Assembly: GCA_965216025.1 (NCBI GenBank) | Contig: CBDCEX010000011.1 | Span: 129,349-193,348 of the forward strand | Direction: 5' to 3' | DNA from: JADFQT01 sp965216025 | GTDB lineage: Bacteria > Chloroflexota > Dehalococcoidia > Lucifugimonadales > UBA3495 | Length of the DNA stretch: 64,000 bases | Part shown: in pieces, positions 44,334 to 53,578 of the stretch | Numbering within the stretch: position 1 is the stretch's first letter | How the letters are laid out: each line of letters opens with the position of its first letter | Position numbers and translations under genes: made by a program | The notes under the pieces: generated by a model | Databases searched by the model: none | Told to the model about the DNA's origin: nothing | Seen by the model: the letters and a program-made list of their open reading frames with translations, nothing else

Positions 44334-44448
44334 CCGTTACAGCCCAGGCTGGTTTAGGCGCTTCAGGACATAAAGGTCCGAGCGCCCATCATCCGCTGTC
44401 CCAAAGCATGCTTGGGCGGTGACAAGTGCCTAACGCCCCACGATAATT

Positions 44449-44480
44449 AAAATGCCCCGGCCTCACGGCCGGGGCATTTT
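44449..44480. terminator. Rho-independent terminator
   Basis: A 14-bp perfect stem, AAAATGCCCCGGCC paired with GGCCGGGGCATTTT, with loop TCAC. It terminates the 92-aa gene and, read from the other side, the IS66 remnant. From 44481 to 44684 no gene is supported. Confidence 0.9.
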
Positions 44481-44684
44481 GCGCTCAAATCGGAGGCTTC
44501 TTCGTTGCGGCAGCCTCTATACCAAGCAGCTGCGCCAGCATAATTTGGCTCAAGCGGCCTTTTCCCAATTCTCCGCCGGCTGGGGTTGTACTGCATCCAC
44601 GCCTCTATGCTTGCCGCACTGTTGCCTGAGCGTGGTCGCCACCTGACCAGCCTTACTGCGGATTGCCTTCCGAGTCGAAACTGT

Positions 44685-45788
44685 TCAGAGTTGAGGGGAA
44701 GTGAGCAACCGGCGGCATTCCAGGAGGGGATTGAGACCTCTGGCCCGCCAGGTGCCAAAGAGGGATGCCAAGGTCATCTTGCTGTCGGTGCCCTGCCCTG
44801 AGCGGGTGCCGCCGCTGATCTTGCGACTGGTTACCAGATGCCGCAGGCTCCGCTCGGCGGCGTTGTTGTCTGAGGGCACGGCTGGGTCCGACACGAAGAC
44901 AAACAGTTCCTTGATGAACCGTTCCATGCGCCGGCAGAGCTTGGCCTGAACCGCCAGGGGATCTTTAAGGAAAGGCCGTGCCAAGACCATTAGTTTCTCC
45001 TCCAGCATTAGCTGGGTGCGATGGCCTGGCTGGGCTCGGGGAAGGACCGCGGCCTTGGCCTCCGTGTAGACCTGGTGAACCGCCTCGGCCCACTGAGCCA
45101 GCCCAGCGTCTTCTGGGTACAACCCTTTCAGGTCATGGATATCCCGCAGCAGATGAGCCCAGCACCGTTGCTTCAGGCCCGGGTAGTGGTTATAGGCGGC
45201 GTAGAAATCACTGACCAACACTCCGCTGAAGGAGGAATCCAGCACCTCATCCACCACCCCCTTATCCCGACCCCGACGCAGGAAGTATCGTTCGCTGGGA
45301 GTGCTGAAGGTCCAAACATAGCCGTTGCTCCCGTCCTGGCGCCAGCCGGTTTCGTCGCCCTGCACCACGGGACTGGCGCGGACTTGCTCGAGCACCTCTC
45401 GCACCGCCGTCTCAGCCTGACGGGCTACTCCATGGACGGCCTGGACGATGGCACCAACACTCAGGTGCAACTGATGGACGGTCTCCAGGTACCATTGGAT
45501 GATTCTTATGGGCAACCGTCCCTCCTCCCGCAGGGTCACCATCAGGCTTACCAGATTGACCCCCAGGCGCTGCTGGCCCAGAACCACCCCCTGCAGGGCC
45601 TCTTTGGGCAGCCGGCGCCGCTGGCATACCGGACAGATGCGGGCTACCAGGGCGTGCTCGGTCACTTCTACCGGAGCCACCGGTAGCTCAATGACTTCCC
45701 GAGTTCGCTGTACCCATCCGCCGTTCAGGTGAGTCCCGCAGTCGGGACAGACCGCCACGGCATGCTCCACCCGCCGGGTAGGAGTCAT
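44685..45788 (-). pseudogene. IS66-family transposase, N-terminally truncated
   Basis: From MTPTRRVEHAVAVCPDCG at 45788 the frame encodes an IS66 TnpC-like protein of 367 residues. It has a zinc ribbon (CPDCG...ICPVCQRRR), SVGAIVQAVHGVA, VVQGDETGWRQDGSNGYVWTF (first Asp), LVSDFYAAYNHYPGLKQRCWAHLLRDI (second Asp), and SDNNAAERSLRHLVTSRKISGGTRS (Glu). Complete TnpC proteins are usually about 500 aa and start with a coiled-coil region, which is missing. No tnpA/tnpB genes accompany it. Upstream, the reading frame runs without stop into 44 codons of an ISAs1 transposase (start 45920), making a chimeric open frame of 411 aa. Confidence 0.85.
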
Positions 45789-46657
45789 GCGCTGGCGCTC
45801 TAGCCGACACACCTGTTGCAGATGCGGCCACGCTTCCCCGACCGTCCCAGCGCTGCCCACGTAGCCATTTAGCTCTGGGTCGGCCAAGGCCCCACAACTC
45901 TCGCCGCTCCAGCCGCCCATGACGCCGCTTTACTGGAGCATCGGCCCAGACCGTCAGCTTGGCCCCGCGTGCTCGCCACTCCGCTGCCAGCCAGGGAGGT
46001 ACGGTTGGCCCACCAGCCCGCTCAGTTCCTAGCAGGGGAAAAAGCCACCTCCAGGTCTCGGCGCAAGGTGGGCTGATTCTCTTTAACTGGCAGCAGATAC
46101 TCTCCGCCGCCTGCCACAATCTGCTCACAGACTTTCCGTTGGGTCAGTAAGGCATCAGCCACTACTACCCGACCCTTCAGGGGTACCTGGCCCAATACTT
46201 CTTTGACCGCCGCCAATTCTTCCCCTTTGCCCGGCGCAGCTACCTGCGCCAGCACTGCCCCAGCGCGGCTAGCGTAGGCCGACACCAGATGGACCCCGGG
46301 TATCTCTTGGCCGTGGACCCCTCGCAAGGTTTTCCCGTCCAGGGACAGGGGGTCATCCGCCTCTACCCCGCTATTTGCCAGCCAGTTGCCGACTTCTGCC
46401 TCAAAGGCCGCCACGTCCAGGCCCTTGAACACCCGGTGGAGGGTGGCCACGCAGGGTGTCTTCTCCTGGCTGAACCCCAAAAGCTGCGCCGTAGCACCCC
46501 CTTGGTCCCGCCCCCATTGAGCTATGGCGTATAAGCTGCGGGCGCCGCACAGCATGGCACAGGTGGCCAAGGCCAGGATCGCCCCCAAAGAGTGGCGTCG
46601 CCCTTGGCTACTCCGGAAGTCAGGCACCAAATCCAGCGCTTCTCTCAAAGTCATCAT
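45789..46657 (-). pseudogene. ISAs1-family transposase remnant, frameshifted and truncated
   Basis: The N-terminal 211 codons from ATG 46657 are intact ISAs1: LREALDLVPDFRSSQGRRHSLGAILALATCAMLCGARS, VATLHRVFKGLD, PLSLDGKTLRGVHG (first Asp), VSAYASRAGAVLAQ, VVVADALLTQ (second Asp) and GGEYLLPVKENQPTLRRDL. After 46022 it continues in another frame (about 45688-46128: KRRHGRLERREL), then in a third (ALADPELNGY...WPHLQQVCRLERQR, to 45789). The end of the protein, with the AITSL-type C-terminus, is missing because IS66 sequence begins there. Confidence 0.85.
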
Positions 46658-46737
46658 CCTCCCCTCCCGCTTAAACTGGTAATAATTTTATACTATTTTG
46701 AGAAAATGAAAAGGCCCTGCGGCTCGAGCCGGCTGAT

Positions 46738-46765
46738 TTGCATTCAATATCCTATCAAGTATACT
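46738..46765 (+). promoter_or_regulatory. Candidate sigma-70 promoter for modABC
   Basis: TTGCAT (46738-46743) and TATACT (46760-46765) are separated by 16 bp, 47 bp before the chosen modA start. No molybdate-sensing site or Moco riboswitch was recognised. Confidence 0.5.
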
Positions 46766-46811
46766 GGTCCTTGCTTTGGACACTACCACTCCGGTCAGCG
46801 CAGCATTCTCG

Positions 46812-47783
46812 ATGGTCTTGAGGAAACTTCCCGCGCTCGGCTCTGCAATGGGTAAACCAGCGCCAGGTATTCTTCTGGCCATGCTGCCGGCCATGTTGCT
46901 AGCACCAGTGTTAGCCGGCTGCACCCCCAGCTCAGGTCCCCAGCCGGGAGGACCGGCATCGGCGAGGCAGACCTTGGTGGTGCTGGCGGCATCCTCGCTC
47001 ACCGAGGTTTTCCAGCAGCTGGGCGAGGAGTTCCGCCGGGCCAATCCGAACGTCAGGTTAATCTTTAATTTCGCCGGAAGCCAGCTGCTTCGCGCCCAAC
47101 TGGAGTTGGGAGCGCAAGCCGACATTTTCGCCTCAGCCGACTGGCAGCAGATGATCTCCCTGGCCGACCAGGGATTGCTGTTAGATGAACCGAGCAGCTT
47201 CGCCAGCAATAGGCTGGCCCTCATTAGCCCGCTCTCTATTAGAAAAGGCGGCGGAAAGGATGGAGGGCCCCCGGTTACCCGCCTGGAGGACCTGTTAGAC
47301 CCGGAAGTTAAGCTGGTGCTGGCTATGGCGGCGGTGCCGGCGGGCAATTACTCGCGGAGGGTGCTGGAGCTGGCGGAAACCAAAGGTAGCATGGAGGCAG
47401 GATTCGCCGAGAGAGTCCTCGCTAATCTGGTTTCCGAAGAGGCTAACGTCCGTAGCGTCGCCCAAAAGGTGGCGTTGGGGGAGGCCGACGCCGGACTGGT
47501 TTATTTGACCGACGCCCGCTCGGTGGGAATCAGCTCCCGGGTAGCCGTGATCCCTATACCAGACCAATGGAACCCCTCCGCCAGTTATCCGGTGGCTGTA
47601 CTTCATGATGCGAAGCAGCCCGTGCTGGCTCGACAGTTTGTTCAATTCCTCCATGCCAAAGTGGCCCAGGACGTGCTACGGCAACATGGCTTCGGTCCGG
47701 CCGAATCTTCCCCGGTAACCGTATCAGCGGGGACTGTATCAGCGGGAACCGCATCAGCAACCGGTGCCCAAAACCCAAGGTGA
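46812..47783 (+). CDS. modA: Molybdate ABC transporter substrate-binding protein
   Basis: A 323-aa periplasmic-binding-type lipoprotein. A hydrophobic signal ends in VLAGC (lipidated Cys), then the mature protein starts LVVLAASSLTEVFQQLGEEFRRANPNVRLIFNFAGSQLLRAQLELGAQADIFASAD, the standard ModA N-terminus with the oxyanion-binding Ser residues. AMAAVPAGNYSRRVLE and GEADAGLVYLTDA follow, and the C-terminal PVAVLHDAKQPVLARQFVQFL is typical. It captures molybdate or tungstate outside the membrane for ModBC. ATG 46812 is chosen because it falls just after the promoter; ATG 46848 would also leave a complete signal. A short SAGT repeat from imperfect 18-bp duplications lies near the C-terminus. Confidence 0.92.
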   Translation: MVLRKLPALGSAMGKPAPGILLAMLPAMLLAPVLAGCTPSSGPQPGGPASARQTLVVLAASSLTEVFQQLGEEFRRANPNVRLIFNFAGSQLLRAQLELGAQADIFASADWQQMISLADQGLLLDEPSSFASNRLALISPLSIRKGGGKDGGPPVTRLEDLLDPEVKLVLAMAAVPAGNYSRRVLELAETKGSMEAGFAERVLANLVSEEANVRSVAQKVALGEADAGLVYLTDARSVGISSRVAVIPIPDQWNPSASYPVAVLHDAKQPVLARQFVQFLHAKVAQDVLRQHGFGPAESSPVTVSAGTVSAGTASATGAQNPR

Positions 47784-48625
47784 ATCGCAAGCCTAGAGCC
47801 ATAGCCCATCTTCCCCAACAGCTAGGTATCGGCCCCTGGCGCTCCGCTGGATGGTCGACTTCTGCCATTTATTTGGTATTTATCGGTCTCCCGCTAGTGG
47901 CCTTGCTGGTGCGTGCCGCTCAGCAGGAGAGCTTTCTGGCCAGCCTGACCAGCCCCCTTGCCTGGCAAGCCTTGCGCCTCTCTCTGTTCACCAGCGCTCT
48001 TAGTATGGCGATAGTGGTTCTGGTCGGCACTCCCTTTGCCCACTGGCTGGCGCGGAGTAACTCCCTCCCCTTGAGGGTAGTGGACAGTCTGGTGGAGTTG
48101 CCTATCGTCCTGCCTCCAGTGGTTGCCGGGGTGGCCATGTTGATGGCGTTCGGACGTCAAGGACTGCTGGGACCGGCACTGAGCAGCGTGGGGATTTCCC
48201 TTCCCTTCACCACCGCGGCGGTCATTTTCGCCCAGATATTTGTTGCGGCTCCCTTCTATATCCGTTCGGCCAAGCTGGGGTTCCAGTCGGTTCCCTTAGG
48301 CTATCAAGAGGTTTCCCAGACCCTGGGAGTGGCGCCCTGGAATACCTTTTGGCGACTTTCGCTGCCACTAGCCAGGCCATCATTGCTAACCGGCTTGACG
48401 CTAGCCTGGGCCCGCGCCATCTCTGAATTCGGCGCTACTATCATGTTCGCCGGCAATTTTATAGGGCAAACTCAGACTTTGCCGCTGGCAATTTATGCCG
48501 AAATGAACAGCGGCCGGCTCCTGGAAACGGCCCTCGCGTTGTCGGTACTGCTGCTGCTGGGGGCGATGTTGGTCCTGATAGTGTTGGGGCTTGTCAGCCG
48601 GCCCCGCTGGCAGGAACGGGTATGA
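47780..48625 (+). CDS. modB: Molybdate ABC transporter permease
   Basis: A 281-aa membrane protein with several hydrophobic helices (YLVFIGLPLVALLVRAA, FTSALSMAIVVLVGTPFAHWLA, LVELPIVLPPVVAGVAMLMAF, TTAAVIFAQIFVAAPFYIRSA, ALSVLLLLGAMLVLIVLGL). The ABC permease EAA-loop is present (YQEVSQTLGVAPWNTFWRLSLPLARPSLLTGLTLAWARAISEFGATIMFAGN). This matches ModB/CysT-type permeases. GTG 47780 overlaps the modA stop as GTGA, so the genes are translationally coupled. It forms the channel of the molybdate importer. Confidence 0.94.
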   Translation: MNRKPRAIAHLPQQLGIGPWRSAGWSTSAIYLVFIGLPLVALLVRAAQQESFLASLTSPLAWQALRLSLFTSALSMAIVVLVGTPFAHWLARSNSLPLRVVDSLVELPIVLPPVVAGVAMLMAFGRQGLLGPALSSVGISLPFTTAAVIFAQIFVAAPFYIRSAKLGFQSVPLGYQEVSQTLGVAPWNTFWRLSLPLARPSLLTGLTLAWARAISEFGATIMFAGNFIGQTQTLPLAIYAEMNSGRLLETALALSVLLLLGAMLVLIVLGLVSRPRWQERV

Positions 48626-49761
48626 ACCCAGCCAATCCGGCCAAGGGCTGGATAACCTGCCGGGTGGGGGACTTCACACTGGAGACTGACTTTGAAGTCT
48701 ACCCCGGCCAGGTGCTGGTGCTATTCGGACCATCCGGAGCGGGCAAGACCACCACTCTGCGGTCCATCGCTGGACTGCTGCGGCCCCAGCAGGGTCAGAT
48801 CCAACTCTCCGGCCGATTGGTGTATGACAGCGCCTCCCGTGTTTGGGTGCCGCCTCATCTCCGACGGGTAGGTTACCTAACGCAGGAGCACAACCTTTTC
48901 CCTCACCTTAAGGTGACGGACAACATCGGTTATGGCCTATCCAGCCGGGGATCTGCCCCGGCCAGAAGCAGGGTCCAAGAGCTGCTTGAGACCTTCCAAT
49001 TAGGGGGGTTGGAACAACGATACCCTTGGGAGCTCTCCGGCGGTCAGCAGCAGCGGGTTGCGCTGGCTCGGGCGCTGGCGCCTGCGCCCCAGGCCCTACT
49101 GTTGGATGAGCCCTTCGCTTCCCTGGACGCCGAGCTGCGTCGCACCCTACAGGGCGAGCTAAGGGCCATCCTGTCCGGTAGTAATCTGCCCACAATTCTG
49201 GTCACCCACGACTTGGAAGAGGCTCTCGCGCTGGGCGACGCGGTACAGGTAATTGACCAGGGCCGCACCCTGACCAAGGGGGTGCCGCTGGAGGTGCTGG
49301 GGCAGCCCGGTCAGGGGCGGATGGCCCGCCTGGTCGGCGTGGAAAACATCCTTTCCATGCGGGTTGAGAGTCGCCATCCCCAGGACGGGACCATGACTTG
49401 CGTGCTGCTGGCTCAGTCTGCGGACGCTCCTGAAGATGTTGAAGGGGATGTTAGAATCGAGGTGCCTCTGGGAGACTTCAGTGAGCAAGAATCATTGACC
49501 GTGGGAATCCGCGCTTCCGACGTGATTTTGGCCCAAGATCGGCTGTCCCGATCCTCCGCCCGCAATCAGCTGCCCGGCGTCGTGACTGGCGTCGAAATGC
49601 GACCTCCGGGATACCGGGTCACCCTGGACTGCGGCGGCGCCATGTTATCCTGTCACATTACCGGCAGCTCCCTGGCCGAGATGGGGATAGAGTCCGGACA
49701 GCAGTTGTGGGCGGTGTTCAAGGCCTCCTCCTGCTTCCTAGTGAAAGATGAGCCGGGTTAA
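48622..49761 (+). CDS. modC: Molybdate ABC transporter ATP-binding protein
   Basis: A 379-aa ATPase. Walker A is GPSGAGKT (residues 36-43), the Q-loop is YLTQEHNLFPHL, the signature is LSGGQQQRVALARAL, and Walker B is ALLLDEPFASLD, with the switch His in LVTHDLEEAL. The C-terminal third (SMRVESRHPQDG... and NQLPGVVTGVEMRPPGYRVTLDCGGAMLSCHITGSSLAEMGI) is a molybdate-binding TOBE/Mop domain, which supports molybdate and not another anion as substrate. ATG 48622 overlaps the modB stop by four bases (ATGA). It completes modABC. Confidence 0.95.
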   Translation: MNPANPAKGWITCRVGDFTLETDFEVYPGQVLVLFGPSGAGKTTTLRSIAGLLRPQQGQIQLSGRLVYDSASRVWVPPHLRRVGYLTQEHNLFPHLKVTDNIGYGLSSRGSAPARSRVQELLETFQLGGLEQRYPWELSGGQQQRVALARALAPAPQALLLDEPFASLDAELRRTLQGELRAILSGSNLPTILVTHDLEEALALGDAVQVIDQGRTLTKGVPLEVLGQPGQGRMARLVGVENILSMRVESRHPQDGTMTCVLLAQSADAPEDVEGDVRIEVPLGDFSEQESLTVGIRASDVILAQDRLSRSSARNQLPGVVTGVEMRPPGYRVTLDCGGAMLSCHITGSSLAEMGIESGQQLWAVFKASSCFLVKDEPG

Positions 49762-49903
49762 AGACGAGACAGCCCCAGATTGATTTCATGCTGGCGATCC
49801 TGAACCTGAATCCCTATAGCAAAGCCATGGTGGTATCTACATGGACCGCCCTACCAACCCCAGCGCGCTTCGTCTTGGCATTGGTATAGGAGGGATAAGC
49901 CAA

Positions 49904-50560
49904 ATGAGCGGTTACCAAGCCCTAATATTCGACATGGATGGCGTGTTGGTTGACAGCGAGCCCTTGTTTTTAAAAGCTATCAACAACCTGCTGCTAAAGG
50001 AATCGGCCGAGCCGGTGACCGATGAGGAAAACCAGAATACCCTGATCGGCACCACAGTGGAGGAAACCTGGCGGCGGCTGATAGAGATGCGCAGCCTGCC
50101 GGAATCGCTTCAATCTTATCTTGGGAAGTACGACCTGGCGGTAAAGGCGGTGCTGCAGGCGGAATTGATACCCCGTCCCGGGGTGCGGAGCCTGATAGAA
50201 ACCTGCTCGCAACGGGAATTGCCCAAAGCAGTGGCCTCTTCCTCCCTCCGCTCGTGGGTACACCTGAAGCTGGAGACCCTGGGATTCCAGGACAGTTTCG
50301 ACGTAGTATTAGGGGGGGATGACGTTACCAGGGGCAAGCCAGAACCGGACATCTACTTGCTGGCGGCGGAAAGGCTGAACATCCCCCCGGCCCAGTGCAT
50401 CGCCATCGAGGACAGTCCGGTGGGGATTGCCGCCGCCGTAAGCGCCGGGATTTACACCGTGGCGGTGCTGACCGACTCCACCAGAGGTATGGACTTAAGC
50501 CAGGCCCAGCAGGTGCTGGAGACGCTGGAATCCTTCGACCTGAACCTGCTGCGAACCTAA
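49904..50560 (+). CDS. HAD-superfamily phosphatase/phosphoglucomutase-like protein
   Basis: A 218-aa HAD subfamily IA protein. Motif I is IFDMDGVLVDSEPLF (Asp10, Asp12). A helical cap follows (residues 18-85). Motif II is VASSSLRSW, motif III is the Lys in DVTRGKPEPDIYLLAAERL, and motif IV is CIAIEDSPVGIAAAVSAG. This set is typical of beta-phosphoglucomutase and related sugar-phosphate phosphatases. ATG 49904 has AGGAGGG nine nt upstream, so the 21-codon longer frame from 49841 is not preferred. It lies 142 bp after modC on the same strand. The substrate is not determined; the nearby sugar-phosphate genes on the other strand are suggestive only. Confidence 0.9.
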   Translation: MSGYQALIFDMDGVLVDSEPLFLKAINNLLLKESAEPVTDEENQNTLIGTTVEETWRRLIEMRSLPESLQSYLGKYDLAVKAVLQAELIPRPGVRSLIETCSQRELPKAVASSSLRSWVHLKLETLGFQDSFDVVLGGDDVTRGKPEPDIYLLAAERLNIPPAQCIAIEDSPVGIAAAVSAGIYTVAVLTDSTRGMDLSQAQQVLETLESFDLNLLRT

Positions 50561-50569
50561 ACCAAAGCC

Positions 50570-50660
50570 CGGGAAATCCCCCGGTATCCCCCTTTGCAAA
50601 GGGGGAGCGCTCTCTGTATTACCTTCGTCGTTCCGGCGAAAGCCGGAACCCAGAGCGCCA
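50570..50660. repeat. Two dispersed palindromic repeats between convergent genes
   Basis: First a CCCCCTTTGCAAAGGGGG unit preceded by GGGAAATCCCCC (about 50570-50609), related to the palindrome at 42018-42063. Then a CGTTCCGGCGAAAGCCGGAA unit (50624-50654), related to 8498-8528. They fill the gap between the HAD gene and the SCO1664-family gene and may act as a bidirectional terminator or mRNA 3' end. Confidence 0.8.
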
Positions 50661-50729
50661 GCCCCCGGGTCAAGCTCGGGCAATCATCGCATCTTGGTCC
50701 TGGCTTTGGCTTAGGGCGTCCTTGCCAAC

Positions 50730-51443
50730 TCACCGGCGCCGCCGGCCCGGTAATCCAGGGTAGACCCGATCGGTCAGCACCCATTGCAGCCGCCCGTGCA
50801 GGGCTTCGATCTCCTCCGGCAGCAGCAAATCCAACAGCTCTTGAATGCGACCCTGGGGATGGGCCAATTGGCGGCAAATCTCCTCCAGCGTCTGGAGCAA
50901 ATCCTCCGGAATGGGGTCTCCGGCAAAGTCCCAGATGACCGTGCGGATTTTAGTGTCGGCGTGGAAGGTCAGGGCTTGGTCGATGCCCCAGAGCTTACCG
51001 TCGCCATCCTTCAGCAGATGACCCGCCTTGCGGTCGGTGTTGTTGGCTACCAAATCAAAGCAGGCTACCCGCCGCAGCTGTTCCGCGCTGCCGGCGTCCT
51101 CTGCTAAATCTAAGGTGTGGTAGTTCTGCCTGGGGTCGTGCTCGACATAGCTTTGGATCGAGCCGATACCGTAGGGGCCTTCCCGAATGAGGGTGTAGGG
51201 GATGAAATCCCAACCCAGCATTTCGCTGAGCAGATAGGCCGCGCATTCCCTTTTGTACAGGGTCCCAGAGGGAAAATCCCAGAGGGGAACTTCACCGTCC
51301 CGGGGTTTATAGATGGCGAGGCCGTCTCGATCATTCAGCTGGAGGCGCGCTAGGAAGGTGTAGTTAGACCCGGCGGGAGTGAGCTCACAGGAAACTATTT
51401 CGCCCCGCTGCAGTAATTCAAGGTCCGTTTGTGCCAGCCCCAC
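50730..51443 (-). CDS. SCO1664-family protein (PI3/4-kinase-like fold)
   Basis: A 237-aa protein of the SCO1664 family. Visible blocks are SNYTFLARLQ, LAIYKPRDGEVPLWDFPSGTLYKRECAAYLLSEMLGWDFIPYTLIREGPYGIGSIQSYVEHD, RRVACFDLVANNTDRKAGHLLKDGDGKLWGIDQALTFH, and a C-terminal LLPEEIEALHGRL. The Lys in YKPRDGE, the NNTDRK segment and the IDQALTFH segment fit a degenerate protein-kinase/phosphoinositide-kinase fold (catalytic N and D). The biochemical role is unknown. In Actinobacteria and Chloroflexota these genes are regularly adjacent to DUF3090, as here (28-bp gap). The start is GTG 51443; the ribosome site is weak. Confidence 0.88.
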   Translation of the reverse strand: MGLAQTDLELLQRGEIVSCELTPAGSNYTFLARLQLNDRDGLAIYKPRDGEVPLWDFPSGTLYKRECAAYLLSEMLGWDFIPYTLIREGPYGIGSIQSYVEHDPRQNYHTLDLAEDAGSAEQLRRVACFDLVANNTDRKAGHLLKDGDGKLWGIDQALTFHADTKIRTVIWDFAGDPIPEDLLQTLEEICRQLAHPQGRIQELLDLLLPEEIEALHGRLQWVLTDRVYPGLPGRRRR

Positions 51444-51471
51444 CTCGGTTAACTCTGCCCCGGCCCGTCGG

Positions 51472-52008
51472 CTAACCGCTTTCCATCACGGCGTGTCCGT
51501 TGGCCCGGGGACAAATGTGTCCTTCGGGATCGATGGGTAGGCCGCAAAGAAAGCAGGGCGGGCGACCGGCAGCGCAGATTTTAAGGGCCTCCTCAGCCAG
51601 GGTGGAGGATTGGGAGATGCTGATCCCGCAGCTTACCGAAGCCCCCTCCGGGTCTTGTTCTCTGGCCTCATCATCTCCTTCGTGGGCTTCCAAGTAAAAG
51701 GCATTGCCGGAGGTCTCATATTTCAGCATCATCTGCCTGGCCCTGAACTCCAGAAAGAGCTCATCTCCGGACCACTCGGGACCGGTGGGGCCGCTGGGTC
51801 CGGCTCGCTGCTCGGACGAAAGGCGCCGCACCGCCTCTTGAAGCGACAGCCCCAGCTGAAACAGCTGTTCCTTCTCCAGCCAGACCGAAATGTTGGCTGC
51901 CCCGGCCTTCAGCACCAGCCGGAAAGTGCGCCGTCCCGGCTCACCAAATGTCTCCGCATCAATCCTTGAGAGCGCGCCCAGGGAGTACCTGACCGGTTGC
52001 GATTCCAT
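51472..52008 (-). CDS. DUF3090 protein
   Basis: A 178-aa DUF3090 protein. The N-terminal half has RIDAETFGEPGRRTFRLVLKAGAANISVWLEKEQLFQLGLSLQEAV, the centre EWSGDELFLEFRARQMMLKYE, and the C-terminus a zinc-binding-like CFLCGLPIDPEGHICPRANGH. The family has no established function and co-occurs with SCO1664-type genes, so the two probably act together. ATG 52008 follows AGGAAC. It is 84 bp downstream of zwf on the same strand. Confidence 0.92.
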   Translation of the reverse strand: MESQPVRYSLGALSRIDAETFGEPGRRTFRLVLKAGAANISVWLEKEQLFQLGLSLQEAVRRLSSEQRAGPSGPTGPEWSGDELFLEFRARQMMLKYETSGNAFYLEAHEGDDEAREQDPEGASVSCGISISQSSTLAEEALKICAAGRPPCFLCGLPIDPEGHICPRANGHAVMESG

Positions 52009-52092
52009 GTTCCTATAATATTCTCAGGGGAGGCGACTGACAAGGGCCATAAACTATCGGCGACCGAGGTATTGTTTATCCGTACCCACCCG

Positions 52093-53559
52093 CTAATGGC
52101 TGCCGGTAGTCTCCTGCCACATGTGGCCGTTGCGCGCGAGCAGTCCTTTGCTGGCTTCCGGACCCCAAGAGCCGGCATCGTAGGGCTGAACCGACCCGGC
52201 CGCAGCGCCCTCTGATTCTTTAATCAGTGGCTCTACTATCCGCCAGGCTTCTAAAATGTGGTCGTTCCTTATAAACAGTGAGGTATCCCCTTCCAGGGCA
52301 TCTTGAAGCAGGCGTTCGTAGGCCTCCGGGATGATTTGATCTTTGAAGGCAGACCCATAGTGGAATTCCAGATCCTCCGAGCGGGTAGTCATTCCCTGGC
52401 CAGGAGCCTTGACCTCGAATTTAAGATGAACCCCTTCATCGGGCTGCAACCGCAGGAAGAGCAGATTGGAGTTGAGCCTTGCTCCGGTCGCACCGGCGAA
52501 CATCAGGTGCGGCGGCTGCCGGAACTGGATGGCGATTTGGGTAACCTTTTCCTGCATAGATTTGCCAGTTCTGAGATAGAAAGGAACCCCCTGCCAGCGC
52601 CAATTGTCGATGTACAGACGAAGCGCGGCGAAGGTGGCTGTCCTCGAGTCCGGGGCGACACCGGTTTCATCCAAGTAGCCCTGATATTGGCCAAGCACGC
52701 TGTTCTGCGCTGCCTGAGCCATATCCCAACGGCGGATTGCCCGGAGTGTCTCCACCTTGTTGTTCCGCAGCGAATCGGCATCCATGGAGCTGGGTGGTTC
52801 CATCGCCACTAGGGTCAGCAACTGAAGCAGATGGTTCTGGACCATATCCCTGATGACGCCGGACTGGTCGTAATATCCGGCCCGATCTCCAACCGATACC
52901 TCTTCCGTTGCCGAAATTTGCACGTTGTCCACGTAGTTACGATTCCATAATGGCTCAAAAATAGCGTTGGCGAAGCGGAAGACCATCAGGTTTTGGACCG
53001 TTTCCTTCCCCAGGTAATGATCGATGCGATAGACTTGCTCTTCCCTAAACACTTGGTGGACCAACCGGTCCAGTTGCTCGGCCGAATTCAGGTCATGCCC
53101 AAAGGGCTTTTCAATCACTACCCGGCGCCAGCCGGTGTCTTCCACCGCCAACCCTGCATAACGCAAATTCTCCACGGCCACTGGGAAAAGGTCCGGCGCC
53201 ACCGCCAGGTAAAAAAGCCGGTGCGCCGACGGCGTCTGAGTTTCCAAATCCTCGAGCCGCGCACGTAACCCCATGAAGGACTCCAGGTCCTGTAAATTGC
53301 CTCGCACGTAATGCAGGCGTCGGGCGAAAGCGTTCCAGTCCTTATTCCGTGCAGCCGGCCCGCTCAGTTCCTGGACCTCCTGCCACATCAACTCTCGATA
53401 CTGATCATCCGAATATTGGGAACGCGCCATTCCCACGACCTGGAAATTGGTGGGAAGCCTTCCCTGGCAGACCAGCTGAAAAAGCCCCGGCAACAGCTTC
53501 CGCCGCGCCAGGTCGCCGGTGGCGCCCAGTATCACCAGGATCGTAGACGAGTTCTGCAT
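52093..53559 (-). CDS. zwf: Glucose-6-phosphate 1-dehydrogenase
   Basis: A 488-aa enzyme that oxidises glucose-6-phosphate to 6-phosphogluconolactone with NADP+ (first step of the oxidative pentose phosphate pathway). The N-terminal Rossmann motif is ILGATGDLARRKLLPGLF. VIEKPFGHDL and YRIDHYLGKETVQNLMVFRFAN contain the substrate-binding Lys/His signature of the active site (about residue 175). FYLRTGKSMQEKVTQIAIQFRQPP is the usual later block. The start ATG 53559 originally had GGAAGGGGGC upstream, directly after the gnd stop; the IS inserted at 53579 now separates it from gnd and leaves only AAGGGGG as ribosome site. Confidence 0.97.
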   Translation of the reverse strand: MQNSSTILVILGATGDLARRKLLPGLFQLVCQGRLPTNFQVVGMARSQYSDDQYRELMWQEVQELSGPAARNKDWNAFARRLHYVRGNLQDLESFMGLRARLEDLETQTPSAHRLFYLAVAPDLFPVAVENLRYAGLAVEDTGWRRVVIEKPFGHDLNSAEQLDRLVHQVFREEQVYRIDHYLGKETVQNLMVFRFANAIFEPLWNRNYVDNVQISATEEVSVGDRAGYYDQSGVIRDMVQNHLLQLLTLVAMEPPSSMDADSLRNNKVETLRAIRRWDMAQAAQNSVLGQYQGYLDETGVAPDSRTATFAALRLYIDNWRWQGVPFYLRTGKSMQEKVTQIAIQFRQPPHLMFAGATGARLNSNLLFLRLQPDEGVHLKFEVKAPGQGMTTRSEDLEFHYGSAFKDQIIPEAYERLLQDALEGDTSLFIRNDHILEAWRIVEPLIKESEGAAAGSVQPYDAGSWGPEASKGLLARNGHMWQETTGSH

Positions 53560-53578
53560 ACTCGGGCCCCCTTCCTAA

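Noticed and set aside
46660..46811. Molybdenum-cofactor riboswitch before modA
   Set aside because: The short leader after the promoter candidate leaves no room for the conserved Moco motif, and no such stem array was seen.
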